Shown here: in pieces, positions 29,488 through 39,373 of the stretch
How positions within the stretch are numbered: the first letter of the stretch is position 1
Layout: every line of letters starts with the position of its first letter
DNA from: Solobacterium sp.
Lineage (GTDB): Bacteria > Bacillota_I > Bacilli_A > Erysipelotrichales > Erysipelotrichaceae
DNA length: 49,943 bases
Reading direction: 5' to 3'
Assembly: GCA_024698805.1 (NCBI GenBank)
Contig: JAILQT010000025.1
Location: forward strand, 1-49,943
Program-made: the position numbers and the translations under genes
The notes under the pieces: model-generated
Told to the model about the DNA's origin: nothing
Databases searched by the model: none
What the model saw: only the letters and a program-made list of their open reading frames with translations

Positions 29488-29952
29488 TTATCTGATATAG
29501 GAAAAGACATTGAAGTGTCTTTCTGCTTCCGTCTGTATGTCCGCTTCCCCCGCTTTCAGGGCGCCGGTGCATATATATCCGGCAGGTATGCCGCACATCT
29601 GTCTGACCTTCATGCTTTCCGGCGCATTGAACAGGCCGCAGAAGGCATCGGTAAACACGCATGCGAGCGACATCCCCTGCAGCTTCAGGGCCATCCCGCC
29701 GAGCGTCATCATCGTTTTGCCTGCTGCTTCCGGCTGCGCCGGGTCACAGAAAGCCGCGATGACGAGCGGGGCGCCGCAGAGGTCGGTATCCGCAAGCTCC
29801 GCAAGGGCCTGCAGTGTGCCCGGATTTGTGAAAAAAGTGAAAAAATACGGCTGCCCGCTGAATCCGGGCATATCTGCTGCAGCGGATTCCAGTGCGTGGA
29901 TGACAGACTCATCGATCTGTCCGGCTTTGAATCTTCTCACTTCGTACTTCAT
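29488..29952 (-). CDS. Small nitroreductase-like protein
   Basis: MKYEVRRFKAGQIDESVIHALESAAADMPGFSGQPYFFTFFTN resembles the nitroreductase N-terminus; 154 aa. Confidence 0.6.
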   Translation of the reverse strand: MKYEVRRFKAGQIDESVIHALESAAADMPGFSGQPYFFTFFTNPGTLQALAELADTDLCGAPLVIAAFCDPAQPEAAGKTMMTLGGMALKLQGMSLACVFTDAFCGLFNAPESMKVRQMCGIPAGYICTGALKAGEADIQTEAERHFNVFSYIR

Positions 29953-29953
29953 A

Positions 29954-30808
29954 TCAGTATGTCAGGATCTCATTGCCTGTTTCGGTGATGAGGATCGTGT
30001 GCTCCCACTGGGCGCTGTCGCTGCCGTCTTTCGTATAGACGGTCCAGCCGTTGTAGGAATCGATATAGATATCCTTCCTGCCGGCATTGATCATCGGTTC
30101 GATCGTGATGACCATACCCGGGACGAGCACCATCCCCTTGCCGCGCGAGCCGACATGGCTGACAAAAGGATCTTCATGGAACTCGAGTCCGACGCCGTGG
30201 CCGCCGAGCTGCGTGACGACGCTGTAGCCTTTTGAATGCGCGTAGCGGCTGATCGCATAGCCGATATCCCCGACTGTGTTCCAGGGCTGTGCGGCTTCGA
30301 TGCCGATCTCGAGGCATTTCTTCGTTTCTTCGACAAGACGCCTTCTCTCTTCGCTGACATTGCCGATCATGAACATCCTGGACGCATCCGCATAATAACC
30401 GTCGAGGATCGTCGTGCAGTCGACATTGACGATATCGCCGTTGTGCAGTTTGACGAGCCTGCTCGGTATGCCGTGGCAGACTTCGCTGTTGATGGACGTG
30501 CAGACGCTCTTCGGGTATCCCTCATAGCCGTACGGCGCGCAGACCGCGCCCTGTGCGTGCGTGAATTCCCTTACGATATCGTCGATCTCGCTCGTGCGCA
30601 TGCCGGCGCAGATGTGCTTTCCGACTTCATCCAGGACGGCGGTATTGATCACGCCCGCCCTGCGGATGCCTTCGATCATCGTCGGCCTCTTGATATATTC
30701 ATCGTCAATGACCTCTTTATGCCTGCGCCGCAGTTCTGTCATCTTTTCATAAACATGTGCAGGGATCGGTTCCTCCCTGTCGATCTTTTCCCAAATCAGT
30801 TCATCCAT
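29954..30808 (-). CDS. map: Type I methionyl aminopeptidase with N-terminal extension
   Basis: SINSEVCHGIPS, DIVNVDCTTILDGYYADASRMF, GGHGVGLEFHEDPFVSH, GMVITIEPMIN. Confidence 0.95.
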   Translation of the reverse strand: MDELIWEKIDREEPIPAHVYEKMTELRRRHKEVIDDEYIKRPTMIEGIRRAGVINTAVLDEVGKHICAGMRTSEIDDIVREFTHAQGAVCAPYGYEGYPKSVCTSINSEVCHGIPSRLVKLHNGDIVNVDCTTILDGYYADASRMFMIGNVSEERRRLVEETKKCLEIGIEAAQPWNTVGDIGYAISRYAHSKGYSVVTQLGGHGVGLEFHEDPFVSHVGSRGKGMVLVPGMVITIEPMINAGRKDIYIDSYNGWTVYTKDGSDSAQWEHTILITETGNEILTY

Positions 30809-30811
30809 TTT

Positions 30812-31333
30812 TTATACTTCTTTCTTATCTGTGCTGCCGAAACCGCCTGTCCTGGCATCCGAGACGTCATCGTCCGCCGTAATGCCGAACGGCAGGAAAA
30901 TACCCTGCGCGAATCCGGCCCCGGCTTTGACGCAGACGGTCTTATCCTCGCGTGAATCATTGATCATCTTGAGGAAAATATGACCTTCATTGTCCGCGTG
31001 ATAATAATCACTGTCGATGATGCCTACTGTATTATCCAGCTGAAAACGGTATTTGAATCCGAGGGAACTCCTCGGGAACACCATCAGCACATACCCGTTA
31101 TCTATTTTAGCACGAATGCCGCTCGGAATGCGGATTTCCTTCCCCGGACGCACTTCGAAGCCGAACGGGGCACGGAAATCATATCCTGCGGAACCGGCAG
31201 TCGCGCGCACCGGGAGTGTGATGCCGTCATAGATCCTGCGTACGGCATCTTCCCCCAGTGTTTCGTCATATCCCTGCATTGCCTTGCGGAACTCCCCAAA
31301 GCTCACTTTTTCAAATTCAGCTATTCTTTTCAT
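30812..31333 (-). CDS. dut: dUTP diphosphatase (trimeric type)
   Basis: ATAGSAGYDFRAPFGFEV; PRSSLGFKYRFQLDNTVGIIDSDYY; RTGGFGSTDK. Confidence 0.9.
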   Translation of the reverse strand: MKRIAEFEKVSFGEFRKAMQGYDETLGEDAVRRIYDGITLPVRATAGSAGYDFRAPFGFEVRPGKEIRIPSGIRAKIDNGYVLMVFPRSSLGFKYRFQLDNTVGIIDSDYYHADNEGHIFLKMINDSREDKTVCVKAGAGFAQGIFLPFGITADDDVSDARTGGFGSTDKKEV

Positions 31334-32618
31334 ATTCCCTCGCTGCAAGCAGTATAAACCAGGCTGCTGCCGTCTCGAACGGATACAGGCTCAGCAGAAC
31401 GCTCTGCGGCAGGACCGCGTGTTCCGGGTACGCAAGCGTATGCGTGATCCTTGAGACGATCCATTTCGTGCCGTTTTTGCGGACATAGGATGCCAGTTCC
31501 CGGACGTTCAGGGACGGGATCTCTTCCCGTTCCTCAGAGAATGCATCCGCGAACTGTTCCCGGAAGCTTCGCAGGACATCCTGCATATCGTAGATCTTTT
31601 CATCGTCACAGCCGCACAGCTCCATGACATAATCGCACATGGCATACAGGTATTCCCTGTCCTCCAGATACGGGAGCTGGGTCTTTTCCTTCAGCCTGTC
31701 CGTGACCAGCTGTGCCGAATACAGTCTCTCATTCAGGTTATTCGCAAGCTTGATCTCTGTTTCCAGCATCAGCAGGCGCCGCAGCCAGACGTCCAGGAAA
31801 CGGGGCTCGCGGAAATGCCGGAACGTATAATGCAGGCCTTCATATCTGCCAAACGCCTTCATGCCGTCCAGGTAACCGAGCTTTCTCGCCTTGCGCATCT
31901 TTTCCTTATCGAAATCCAGGAACTTGAACAGTTCGTGGTGCGGATAGATATAGGTGATATTCCTCCGTTTGATGAAGGAAGGGTGATGGGGCACATGCGA
32001 AAGGTCGATCGCCGTTACATGTTCAGCGCCGAGACGGAGCGCGAAATCGACCGGCAGGTTGTCAAAATAACCGCCGTCGACGTATTCCTTACCGTCGATC
32101 TCCTTCACGGGGAATGCCGGATACGCGCTGGCTGTCGCAACGAGCCAGTCCCTGCCCCTGTCCCTCATCATGTCTTTCGTGACATAGACGGGATCGTGGC
32201 CTTTCGCGGTCGCGGTGACGCAGCCGAAGTCGATATCCGACGAAAAAAACTTCTCCGGATCGAAATATGTGTCCACCATCCGGTAGAACGGTTCGATATT
32301 GACGCCCTTCTCCCTGCCCCAGCTGATGAGCGCAGGCAGCAGTTCCTCACGGTCCCTGAGCAGCCGGACAAAGCCGAAATCGGACGGCAGATACCCTTCG
32401 ACGAACTGGTCCGCCGTCATATGTTCATACATATACCGCAGTCTTTCGTAGTCGTTCTGAACCAGGAACATCGCGTTCAGCGCACCGACCGATGTTCCTG
32501 TTATGATATCCCAGTTGTCCAGGTTCAGCTCGCGCATCGCTTCGATCACACCCAGCTGGTAGATCCCTTTTGTGCCGCCGCCGGCCAGGACCAGCGCATT
32601 TTTCATGTTTTTCCCCAT
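31317..32618 (-). CDS. Patatin-like phospholipase
   Basis: ALVLAGGGTKGIYQLGVIEAM; GTSVGALNA nucleophile; YVDGGYFDNLP. Start 32618 (MGKN) or 32606 (MKNA). Confidence 0.92.
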   Translation of the reverse strand: MGKNMKNALVLAGGGTKGIYQLGVIEAMRELNLDNWDIITGTSVGALNAMFLVQNDYERLRYMYEHMTADQFVEGYLPSDFGFVRLLRDREELLPALISWGREKGVNIEPFYRMVDTYFDPEKFFSSDIDFGCVTATAKGHDPVYVTKDMMRDRGRDWLVATASAYPAFPVKEIDGKEYVDGGYFDNLPVDFALRLGAEHVTAIDLSHVPHHPSFIKRRNITYIYPHHELFKFLDFDKEKMRKARKLGYLDGMKAFGRYEGLHYTFRHFREPRFLDVWLRRLLMLETEIKLANNLNERLYSAQLVTDRLKEKTQLPYLEDREYLYAMCDYVMELCGCDDEKIYDMQDVLRSFREQFADAFSEEREEIPSLNVRELASYVRKNGTKWIVSRITHTLAYPEHAVLPQSVLLSLYPFETAAAWFILLAAREYEKNS

Positions 32619-32708
32619 GTGTCCGTATTGTACCACTTTTCCGGAAATACTGCTGTTCTTTCATTTCAGGAAAATAAAGGTATAATGTGAAGGGACCGGA
32701 GGTTGTTT

Positions 32709-33893
32709 ATGAAACTGAATGTTGCAGTATTCTTCGGCGGCGAGACCGTTGAACATGAAGTATCCGTCATTTCCGCCAATCAGGCGATCAATGCGCTGAA
32801 CAGAGAGAAATACAATGTGATCCCCATCTATATCTCCAAGGACAGGAAGATGTATGTGTCCGAACTGCTGGAGGATCTGAAGAACTATAAAGACCTGAAC
32901 GAGCTGACTGCGAAGAGCACGCAGGTAACGATCGTGCGCGAGGACAACAAAGTCGTCATCAAGCCTGTAAAGGCAAAGATGTTCGGTGCGAAGGAGATCG
33001 GGACGATCGACGTTGCGGTCCCCGTCATGCACGGCACGAACGGTGAAGACGGCACGATCCAGGGCTTCCTGGAGATGATGAAAGTCCCCTATGCGGGATG
33101 CGATGTCTACGGCGCAGCTGTCGGACAGGACAAGGTCATGCAGAAGCATATCCTCCACGACAATGACCTGCCGATCACGAACTGGTTCTGGGTCTACGGG
33201 ACCGAGATCGACGACAACAAAGAGGAAGTCCTCCGGAAAGTGCACAGGCTGATCTACCCGGTCATCCTGAAGCCCGCAAGGACAGGCTCCTCCGTCGGCA
33301 TCTCGATCGCGCACAACGATGAAGAATATCTTGAATGCTTCGAAGAAGCGCGCCAGTATGACGAAAAGGTCATCACGGAAAAGGTCGTCAAGCCCATGGT
33401 CGAGATCAACTGTTCTGTCCTCGGCGATTCCTGCCACGCAGAGACGAGCGTACTCGAACAGGTCGGCTTCAGCAATGATGATGAGCTGCTGACATTCTTT
33501 GACAAATACCAGGCCAACGGCAAAGGCGGCAAGGGTGCCAAGGGCGTCAAGGGAGAAGGCTCCAAGGGCATGGCTTCCGCAGCCAGGATCGTACCTGCCC
33601 CAATCAGCGAGATGCAGACGGAACTGATCCAGAACCTCGCGCTCAAGGCATTCAAGGTACTCGGTGCTTCCGGCGTCTGCCGCATCGACTTCATGATGGA
33701 CACGGAGACGAAGAAGGTCTACATCAACGAGATCAATACGATCCCGGGATCACTCGCGTTCTACCTGTGGGAGAACAAAGGCATGCCGTTCGAGCAGCTG
33801 ATGGACAGGCTTATCGAGACAGCCCTCGAAAGGGAAAGAAGAAGGTCGCGCATGGTCTTCTCCTATGAGACCAACCTGCTGCAGAACTACTGA
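32709..33893 (+). CDS. D-alanine-D-alanine ligase family protein
   Basis: MKLNVAVFFGGETVEHEVSVISA; VILKPARTGSSVGISIA; RIDFMMDTETKKVYINEINTIPGSLAFYLWE. Confidence 0.9.
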   Translation: MKLNVAVFFGGETVEHEVSVISANQAINALNREKYNVIPIYISKDRKMYVSELLEDLKNYKDLNELTAKSTQVTIVREDNKVVIKPVKAKMFGAKEIGTIDVAVPVMHGTNGEDGTIQGFLEMMKVPYAGCDVYGAAVGQDKVMQKHILHDNDLPITNWFWVYGTEIDDNKEEVLRKVHRLIYPVILKPARTGSSVGISIAHNDEEYLECFEEARQYDEKVITEKVVKPMVEINCSVLGDSCHAETSVLEQVGFSNDDELLTFFDKYQANGKGGKGAKGVKGEGSKGMASAARIVPAPISEMQTELIQNLALKAFKVLGASGVCRIDFMMDTETKKVYINEINTIPGSLAFYLWENKGMPFEQLMDRLIETALERERRRSRMVFSYETNLLQNY

Positions 33894-33899
33894 TAACGA

Positions 33900-33925
33900 A
33901 AAGGCGGAGACCCCGCCTTTTTGTT
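33900..33925 (+). terminator. Terminator of Ddl-like gene
   Basis: AAAAGGCGG-agac-CCCGCCTTTTT then TTTT. Confidence 0.8.
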
Positions 33926-33945
33926 TTGTATATATTTTTCTTTTA

Positions 33946-36291
33946 TCAGACGATGCCCGCTGCCAGGCAGAGCAGACGGACGATGCCGGCGGCGATCCAG
34001 GCAATGACGCACTGCGAGATGACGACACTGATGGCTGCGAACCTTCCGAGCTCGCGCCGGATCGAAGCGATCGCGGCAACGCACGGCGTATACAGCAGCG
34101 AGAATACAAGCAGCGAGGCCGCGGCCGATGCCGTGATCCCGGAAGCCAGGTTCTTCGCAAACAGGATCTCCATCGTGGATACGACGCTCTCCTTTGCCAT
34201 AAAGCCGCTGATCAAAGACGTGCAGATGCGCCAGTCGCCGAGCCCGATCGGCTTCATCAGCGGTGCGATATAGCCGGAAACGAGTGCCAGGATGCTGGAG
34301 TGCGAATCCGTGATCATGTTGAAATGCATGTCGAAGCTGTTCAGGAACCAGATGACGATCGTGGCGATGAAGATGACGGAGAAGGCCCTCTCAAGGAAAT
34401 CCTTCGCCTTTGACCACAGCAGCTGGATGACATTGCGCGCGGACGGTATGCGGTAATTCGGCAGTTCCATGACGAACGGCACAGCCTCGCCCCGGAACAG
34501 TGTTTTTTTATACAGCAGCGCGATAAGGATCGCTATCAGGATACCCAGCACATAGAGTCCTGTCATGATCAGGCCTCCCTGCTTCGGGAAGAAAGCATTC
34601 ACGAAGAACGCGTAGATCGGCACCTTGGCCGAACAGCTCATGAACGGCGTCAGCAGGATCGTCATCCTCCTGTCGCGCTCCGACGGCAGTGTCCGGCTCG
34701 CCATGACGGCGGGAACGGTGCAGCCGAAGCCGATCAGCATCGGCACGATGGAACGGCCGGAAAGGCCGATCCGGCGCAGCAGCTTGTCCATCACGAAGGC
34801 AACGCGGGCGATATAGCCGCTGTCTTCGAGCATGGAAAGGAAGAAGAACAGCGTGATGATGATCGGCATGAACGAAAGCACGCTGCCGACACCCGCGAAG
34901 ATACCGTCTGTCACGAGGCTGCGGATCGCTTCATTGACACCGGCGCTGACCATCCAGGCGTTTACCCCTTTTGATAACATGCCGATGCCGGCTTCCATCA
35001 GCTCCTGCAGCCACGCCCCGATGACGTTGAACGTCAGCCAGAAGACCATGCCCATGATCGCGATGAATGCCGGGATGGCCGTATATTTCCCTGTCAGGAA
35101 GCTGTCGATCTTCTCCGAGCGGATGCGCTCCCTGCTCTCTTTCGGCTTCTGCACCGTCTGGGCGCATACGGAACGGATGAACGCAAAGCGCATATCGGCG
35201 ATCGCCGCGCTGTGGTCCAGTCCCCTCTCAGTCTCCATCTGCGTGATGATATGCCCGATCATGTCCGTTTCGTTTGCATCGAGCTTCAGCTGTTCGAGGA
35301 TAAGGCTGTCCCCCTCGATGGCCTTGACCGACGCGAAGCGCAGCGGCAGGTCCGCCCTGCGCGCATGATCCTGGATCAGGTGGGCAGCTGCGTGGATGCA
35401 TCTGTGCACGGCGCCGCCGTGGTCGTTCTCGTCGCAGAAATCCTGCCGGAGCGGTTTTTCCTGGTAATATGCCACATGCATGGCGTGGCTGACAAGTTCC
35501 TCCAAGCCCTGGTTCTTCGCAGCCGAGATCGGGATGACCGGCACGCCGAGCAGCGCCTCCATGCGGTTGATATCGACAGAGCCGCCGTTGGCAGTCACTT
35601 CGTCCATCATGTTCAGGGCGACGACCATAGGTGTCTCCATCTCCAGCAGCTGCATCGTCAGATACAGGTTGCGTTCGATATTCGTGGCGTCGACGATGTT
35701 GATGATGCCTTTCGGTTTTTCATGCAGGACGAAATTCCGGGAAACGATCTCCTCGCTGCTGTACGGCGACATGGAGTATATGCCCGGCAGGTCGGTGATG
35801 CACGTATTCGGGTATCCTTTGATCACGCCGTCTTTCCTGTCGACGGTGACGCCGGGGAAATTGCCGACATGCTGGTTGGACCCTGTCAGCTGGTTGAACA
35901 GCGTCGTCTTTCCCGAGTTCTGGTTGCCGACGAGTGCGAATGTCAGCAATGTGTCCGAAGGCAGCGGTGTTTCCGACTGCTTCTCATGGAAGCGTCCGCC
36001 TTCACCGAGTCCGGGGTGCTCGATCTTCTCCACTTTACGCAGCGGCGTATCGTCCGGCTGGTCTTCACCGATCTTCTTTACTTCGATCTGGTCCGCTTCT
36101 TCCAGGCGCAGCGTCAGCTCATAGCCCTGGACCAGTACTTCCATCGGATCCCCCAGCGGGGCGTATTTGATCACCTTGACCCGTGATCCCGGGATCACGC
36201 CCATATCGAAAAAATGCTGGCGCAGGGAGCCTTCCCCGCCGACCGATTCGATCACTGCTGTTTCACCGATGCCTATATCCTTTAAAGTCAT
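33946..36291 (-). CDS. feoB: FeoA-FeoB fusion ferrous iron transporter
   Basis: N-terminal FeoA-like MTLKDIGIGETAVIESVGGEGSLRQHFFDMGVIPGSRVKVI; FALVGNQNSGKTTLFNQLTGSNQHVGNFPGVTV; C-terminal TM core. Confidence 0.95.
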   Translation of the reverse strand: MTLKDIGIGETAVIESVGGEGSLRQHFFDMGVIPGSRVKVIKYAPLGDPMEVLVQGYELTLRLEEADQIEVKKIGEDQPDDTPLRKVEKIEHPGLGEGGRFHEKQSETPLPSDTLLTFALVGNQNSGKTTLFNQLTGSNQHVGNFPGVTVDRKDGVIKGYPNTCITDLPGIYSMSPYSSEEIVSRNFVLHEKPKGIINIVDATNIERNLYLTMQLLEMETPMVVALNMMDEVTANGGSVDINRMEALLGVPVIPISAAKNQGLEELVSHAMHVAYYQEKPLRQDFCDENDHGGAVHRCIHAAAHLIQDHARRADLPLRFASVKAIEGDSLILEQLKLDANETDMIGHIITQMETERGLDHSAAIADMRFAFIRSVCAQTVQKPKESRERIRSEKIDSFLTGKYTAIPAFIAIMGMVFWLTFNVIGAWLQELMEAGIGMLSKGVNAWMVSAGVNEAIRSLVTDGIFAGVGSVLSFMPIIITLFFFLSMLEDSGYIARVAFVMDKLLRRIGLSGRSIVPMLIGFGCTVPAVMASRTLPSERDRRMTILLTPFMSCSAKVPIYAFFVNAFFPKQGGLIMTGLYVLGILIAILIALLYKKTLFRGEAVPFVMELPNYRIPSARNVIQLLWSKAKDFLERAFSVIFIATIVIWFLNSFDMHFNMITDSHSSILALVSGYIAPLMKPIGLGDWRICTSLISGFMAKESVVSTMEILFAKNLASGITASAAASLLVFSLLYTPCVAAIASIRRELGRFAAISVVISQCVIAWIAAGIVRLLCLAAGIV

Positions 36292-36306
36292 TCCTTCCTT
36301 CTTTCC

Positions 36307-37674
36307 TTATGCAGTCCGGACAGAAGCCCTGTCCTTCCATTTCCCACTGAGCAGGTATACCGAGCCGATCGCAAACGGTACCAGGCCGCTGATGGCATTG
36401 CCGTACCAGAAGCCGCGGATGCCCATGTTCAGCGTCACGCCGAGCAGAAGCGCCAGGCCGATGCGGCAGACGATGCCGTCCAGCAGCGCGACAGCCAGGT
36501 TCAGCTTGCTGTTGCCCGACCCGTTGATCAGTGCGAAATTGGCGGGACGGAGTGTCGCCCCTGTATACTGGATCAGCGCGACCGGCACATAGGTCAGGGC
36601 CAGCGTCAGCACTTCCTTATCGCTCGAGAACAGTCCGAACAGCCATTCCGGACGGAAGATCGTGATGACAGCCATGACGGATGCGGGAATGAAGACGACC
36701 CACAGCGCTGTTTTGACGACCATCGGCACACGTTCGATCTTGCCTGCACCGAGCGCCTGCGCGATCATGGCGCCGCCGGCGCTGGATATTGCCTGCGCGA
36801 CGATATTGATGATGCTCTCCAGCTTGCGCGCGACGCCGGTGACAGCGACGGCGGCAACGCCGTAGGAGTTGACATAGGAGTTGACGAAAAGCATTGAGAA
36901 TGTGATCGCAGCGGACTGGATGACCATCGGGATGCCGAGCGACAGCAGCGGATGGATCACCTCCGGGTAGATCCGGAAATGTTCCGGTCTGAAGTCAAAG
37001 TTATACTGGTCCCTGTTCCGGTACAGGACAGACAGCGCAAAGAGGAAACTGAATCCCTGGCCGATGACGGTGCCCAGGGCTGCGCCGAAAGGACCCATGC
37101 CCATGCCGGCAACAAAGACGATATCGAGGATCAGGTTGATGACCGACGCGATCGCGATGAACATGAACGGGTGTTTTGAGTCACCCATGCCTCTCAATAT
37201 GGCTGAGACAAGGTTGTAGCCGTAGATGAAGACCAGGCCGCAGATGCAGGTGACGATGTAGTCCCTTGCCATATTCCACGATGCCTGCGGCGTATTCAGC
37301 CAGTGCATCAGGCCTTTGTAGCCGAACAGCATGACGATCATGATGATCACGGCCGCGCTCATCAGCATCGTGAAAAGCGTTCCGACCATCATGCCTACCT
37401 TGTCCCTCCGGTTCTCGCCGACAAAGCGGGCGATCATGATCTGTCCCGCATTGGAAAAGCCCATCGCCACGAATGTCAGCAGCATCAGCAGATCGCCGCC
37501 GATCGAAACAGCTGCCAGTCCTTCCGGACCGACGAACTTTCCGACGACGATCATATCGACCATGTTGTATACCGTCTGCAGCAGTCCCGAGAGGAACAGC
37601 GGCAGTGCAAATTTCAGCATCGTTTTCGGCACGCTGCCGGTTGTCAGATCCCTGATCAGTTCCTTTTTTTCCAT
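36307..37674 (-). CDS. MATE family efflux transporter
   Basis: MLKFALPLFLSGLLQTVYNMVDMIVVGKFVG...; multi-TM. Confidence 0.93.
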   Translation of the reverse strand: MEKKELIRDLTTGSVPKTMLKFALPLFLSGLLQTVYNMVDMIVVGKFVGPEGLAAVSIGGDLLMLLTFVAMGFSNAGQIMIARFVGENRRDKVGMMVGTLFTMLMSAAVIIMIVMLFGYKGLMHWLNTPQASWNMARDYIVTCICGLVFIYGYNLVSAILRGMGDSKHPFMFIAIASVINLILDIVFVAGMGMGPFGAALGTVIGQGFSFLFALSVLYRNRDQYNFDFRPEHFRIYPEVIHPLLSLGIPMVIQSAAITFSMLFVNSYVNSYGVAAVAVTGVARKLESIINIVAQAISSAGGAMIAQALGAGKIERVPMVVKTALWVVFIPASVMAVITIFRPEWLFGLFSSDKEVLTLALTYVPVALIQYTGATLRPANFALINGSGNSKLNLAVALLDGIVCRIGLALLLGVTLNMGIRGFWYGNAISGLVPFAIGSVYLLSGKWKDRASVRTA

Positions 37675-37728
37675 AGTATTCTCCGCGCAAATATGATATC
37701 ATGCCTGCGGAAATTTGGCAGGTGTTTC

Positions 37729-38502
37729 ATGGTAATCAGGCGAAATATATGGTATCCGCCGGCATGGGAGGAAAGGACCCTCCATATCTGGCTGCCGGAT
37801 AATTACGACAATACGGACGAAAGGTATCCTGTCCTGTACTTTTTTGACGGACACAACCTTTTCTATGACTACGACGCGACTTACGGCAAAAGCTGGGGTC
37901 TGAAGGAGTTCCTCGAATCCTGGCCGAAGCAGATCATCGTCGTCGGGATGGAATGCAGCCACACCGGCAATGACAGGCTGCGCGAATACTGCCCGTACCG
38001 GAAGCGCATGTTCGGCGAAGTGATCGACGGCATCGGCGACCAGACGTTCGAATGGATCGTCAATGACATCAAGCCGATGATCGACAGCGAATACAGGACC
38101 TGGCCGCACCGCGAAGCGACAGGCATTGCCGGATCCTCCATGGGCGGCATCATGGCGATGCACGGCGCCCTCACATGGAACCGGTATTTCTCGAAAGCGG
38201 CTGCCGTATCCGCAGGCGTGTTCCATAACCTCTCCAATTACAGGAAGGACCTGTACCAGGCAGAACTGTGCCCGGATACGCGCATCTTCATCTCCTGGGG
38301 CGAACACGAAGCCGGCAGGGCGCCGCACAGCGGCAATCCCGCCACCGACACCAGGGAGGCCAGGAGCGCGCACAAATTCTCGGTCGAACTCAGAGAAAAA
38401 GGCATAGATTCCTATACCTTCTTCCAGCCTAAGGGCAGGCACTGTGAAGCCGACTGGGAAAAACAGGTGCCCTTCTTCATGCATTATCTCTGGCTTGACT
38501 GA
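37729..38502 (+). CDS. Alpha/beta hydrolase, esterase-D-like
   Basis: YPVLYFFDGHNLF; GIAGSSMGGIMAMHGALTW. Start MVIRRNIW at 37729. Confidence 0.88.
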   Translation: MVIRRNIWYPPAWEERTLHIWLPDNYDNTDERYPVLYFFDGHNLFYDYDATYGKSWGLKEFLESWPKQIIVVGMECSHTGNDRLREYCPYRKRMFGEVIDGIGDQTFEWIVNDIKPMIDSEYRTWPHREATGIAGSSMGGIMAMHGALTWNRYFSKAAAVSAGVFHNLSNYRKDLYQAELCPDTRIFISWGEHEAGRAPHSGNPATDTREARSAHKFSVELREKGIDSYTFFQPKGRHCEADWEKQVPFFMHYLWLD

Positions 38503-39170
38503 TATTCCTCAAGACACAGCCCCGAATCATAGATCTCTGCAGCAGCTTCCTTTCCGACATAGCGGTAGTGCCACGGCTCATACGCGATCCCGGTCAGGGA
38601 GCTTTTTTCTTCGGGATAGCGCTGGATGAAGCCGTACAGATGGGCATTGTCCTTCAGCCAGTTGTATGTGCGCAGGCTGCCGGCTTCCTCTTCGGCATTG
38701 ATATCCACCGCAAGGCCGGTCTCATGTTCGCTCGTACCGGGTGCAGCGACCCATTCCCTGGCTTCCGCTTCCGCAGCTTCCCGGCTGTATCCTTCTTCGA
38801 TATACTGTGCGATCATTTCATCCATGATGGCCTGCTGGTCTTCCGCTGAACGCCAGCCGCTCCGCACATACAGGCTGATGCCCTGGCTGCGCGCCGTATC
38901 GAACATCTCCTGCAGTTCGGGCCAGATCCTCTCGTCGACATATTCGCCGTTGTCCAGCCGCAGCAGCGATACGCTGTAATCCGCAGGGAGCGGGTGATCC
39001 GCATTGACAAGGACCGTCTTCCAGTCCCCTTCCGCACGGTATGACGCACTCCCGCGCATATACGGGATCTCCGCAGGCAGCCGCAGTTCACGGATCATGA
39101 AAAACACGGCAAACGCTGCCATTGCCAGCGGTATAAACAGGATCCATCTGTGCTTTTTCCGTCTTCTCAT
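38484..39170 (-). CDS. M15-family D-alanyl-D-alanine carboxypeptidase (VanY/LdcB-like)
   Basis: Signal anchor; VRSGWRSAEDQQ; GTSEHETGLAVDI; YEPWHYRYVG. Confidence 0.93.
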   Translation of the reverse strand: MRRRKKHRWILFIPLAMAAFAVFFMIRELRLPAEIPYMRGSASYRAEGDWKTVLVNADHPLPADYSVSLLRLDNGEYVDERIWPELQEMFDTARSQGISLYVRSGWRSAEDQQAIMDEMIAQYIEEGYSREAAEAEAREWVAAPGTSEHETGLAVDINAEEEAGSLRTYNWLKDNAHLYGFIQRYPEEKSSLTGIAYEPWHYRYVGKEAAAEIYDSGLCLEEYQSSQR

Positions 39171-39262
39171 AGGACTATTGTATTCTCTGAAGCGGGCAAA
39201 CAGTATTTAAATTTCCTTACGATCATCGAAAGGTGATATATTAACGGCAGGAGACTGTAATC

Positions 39263-39373
39263 ATGAACAGAGAATTTGAGCGCATTTTACTGCAGGCGCC
39301 GTCACCCGGGCTGATCATGCCTGCCGGTGCCGGGGCAGCACAGGTGCAGGAGGACGTATGGGAAGGATCATAG
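39263..39373 (+). CDS. Short upstream ORF (36 aa) overlapping the peptidase E-like start
   Basis: ATG with upstream AGGAG; translation MNREFERILLQAPSPGLIMPAGAGAAQVQEDVWEGS*; stop lies 13-15 nt inside the next gene. Confidence 0.4.
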   Translation: MNREFERILLQAPSPGLIMPAGAGAAQVQEDVWEGS

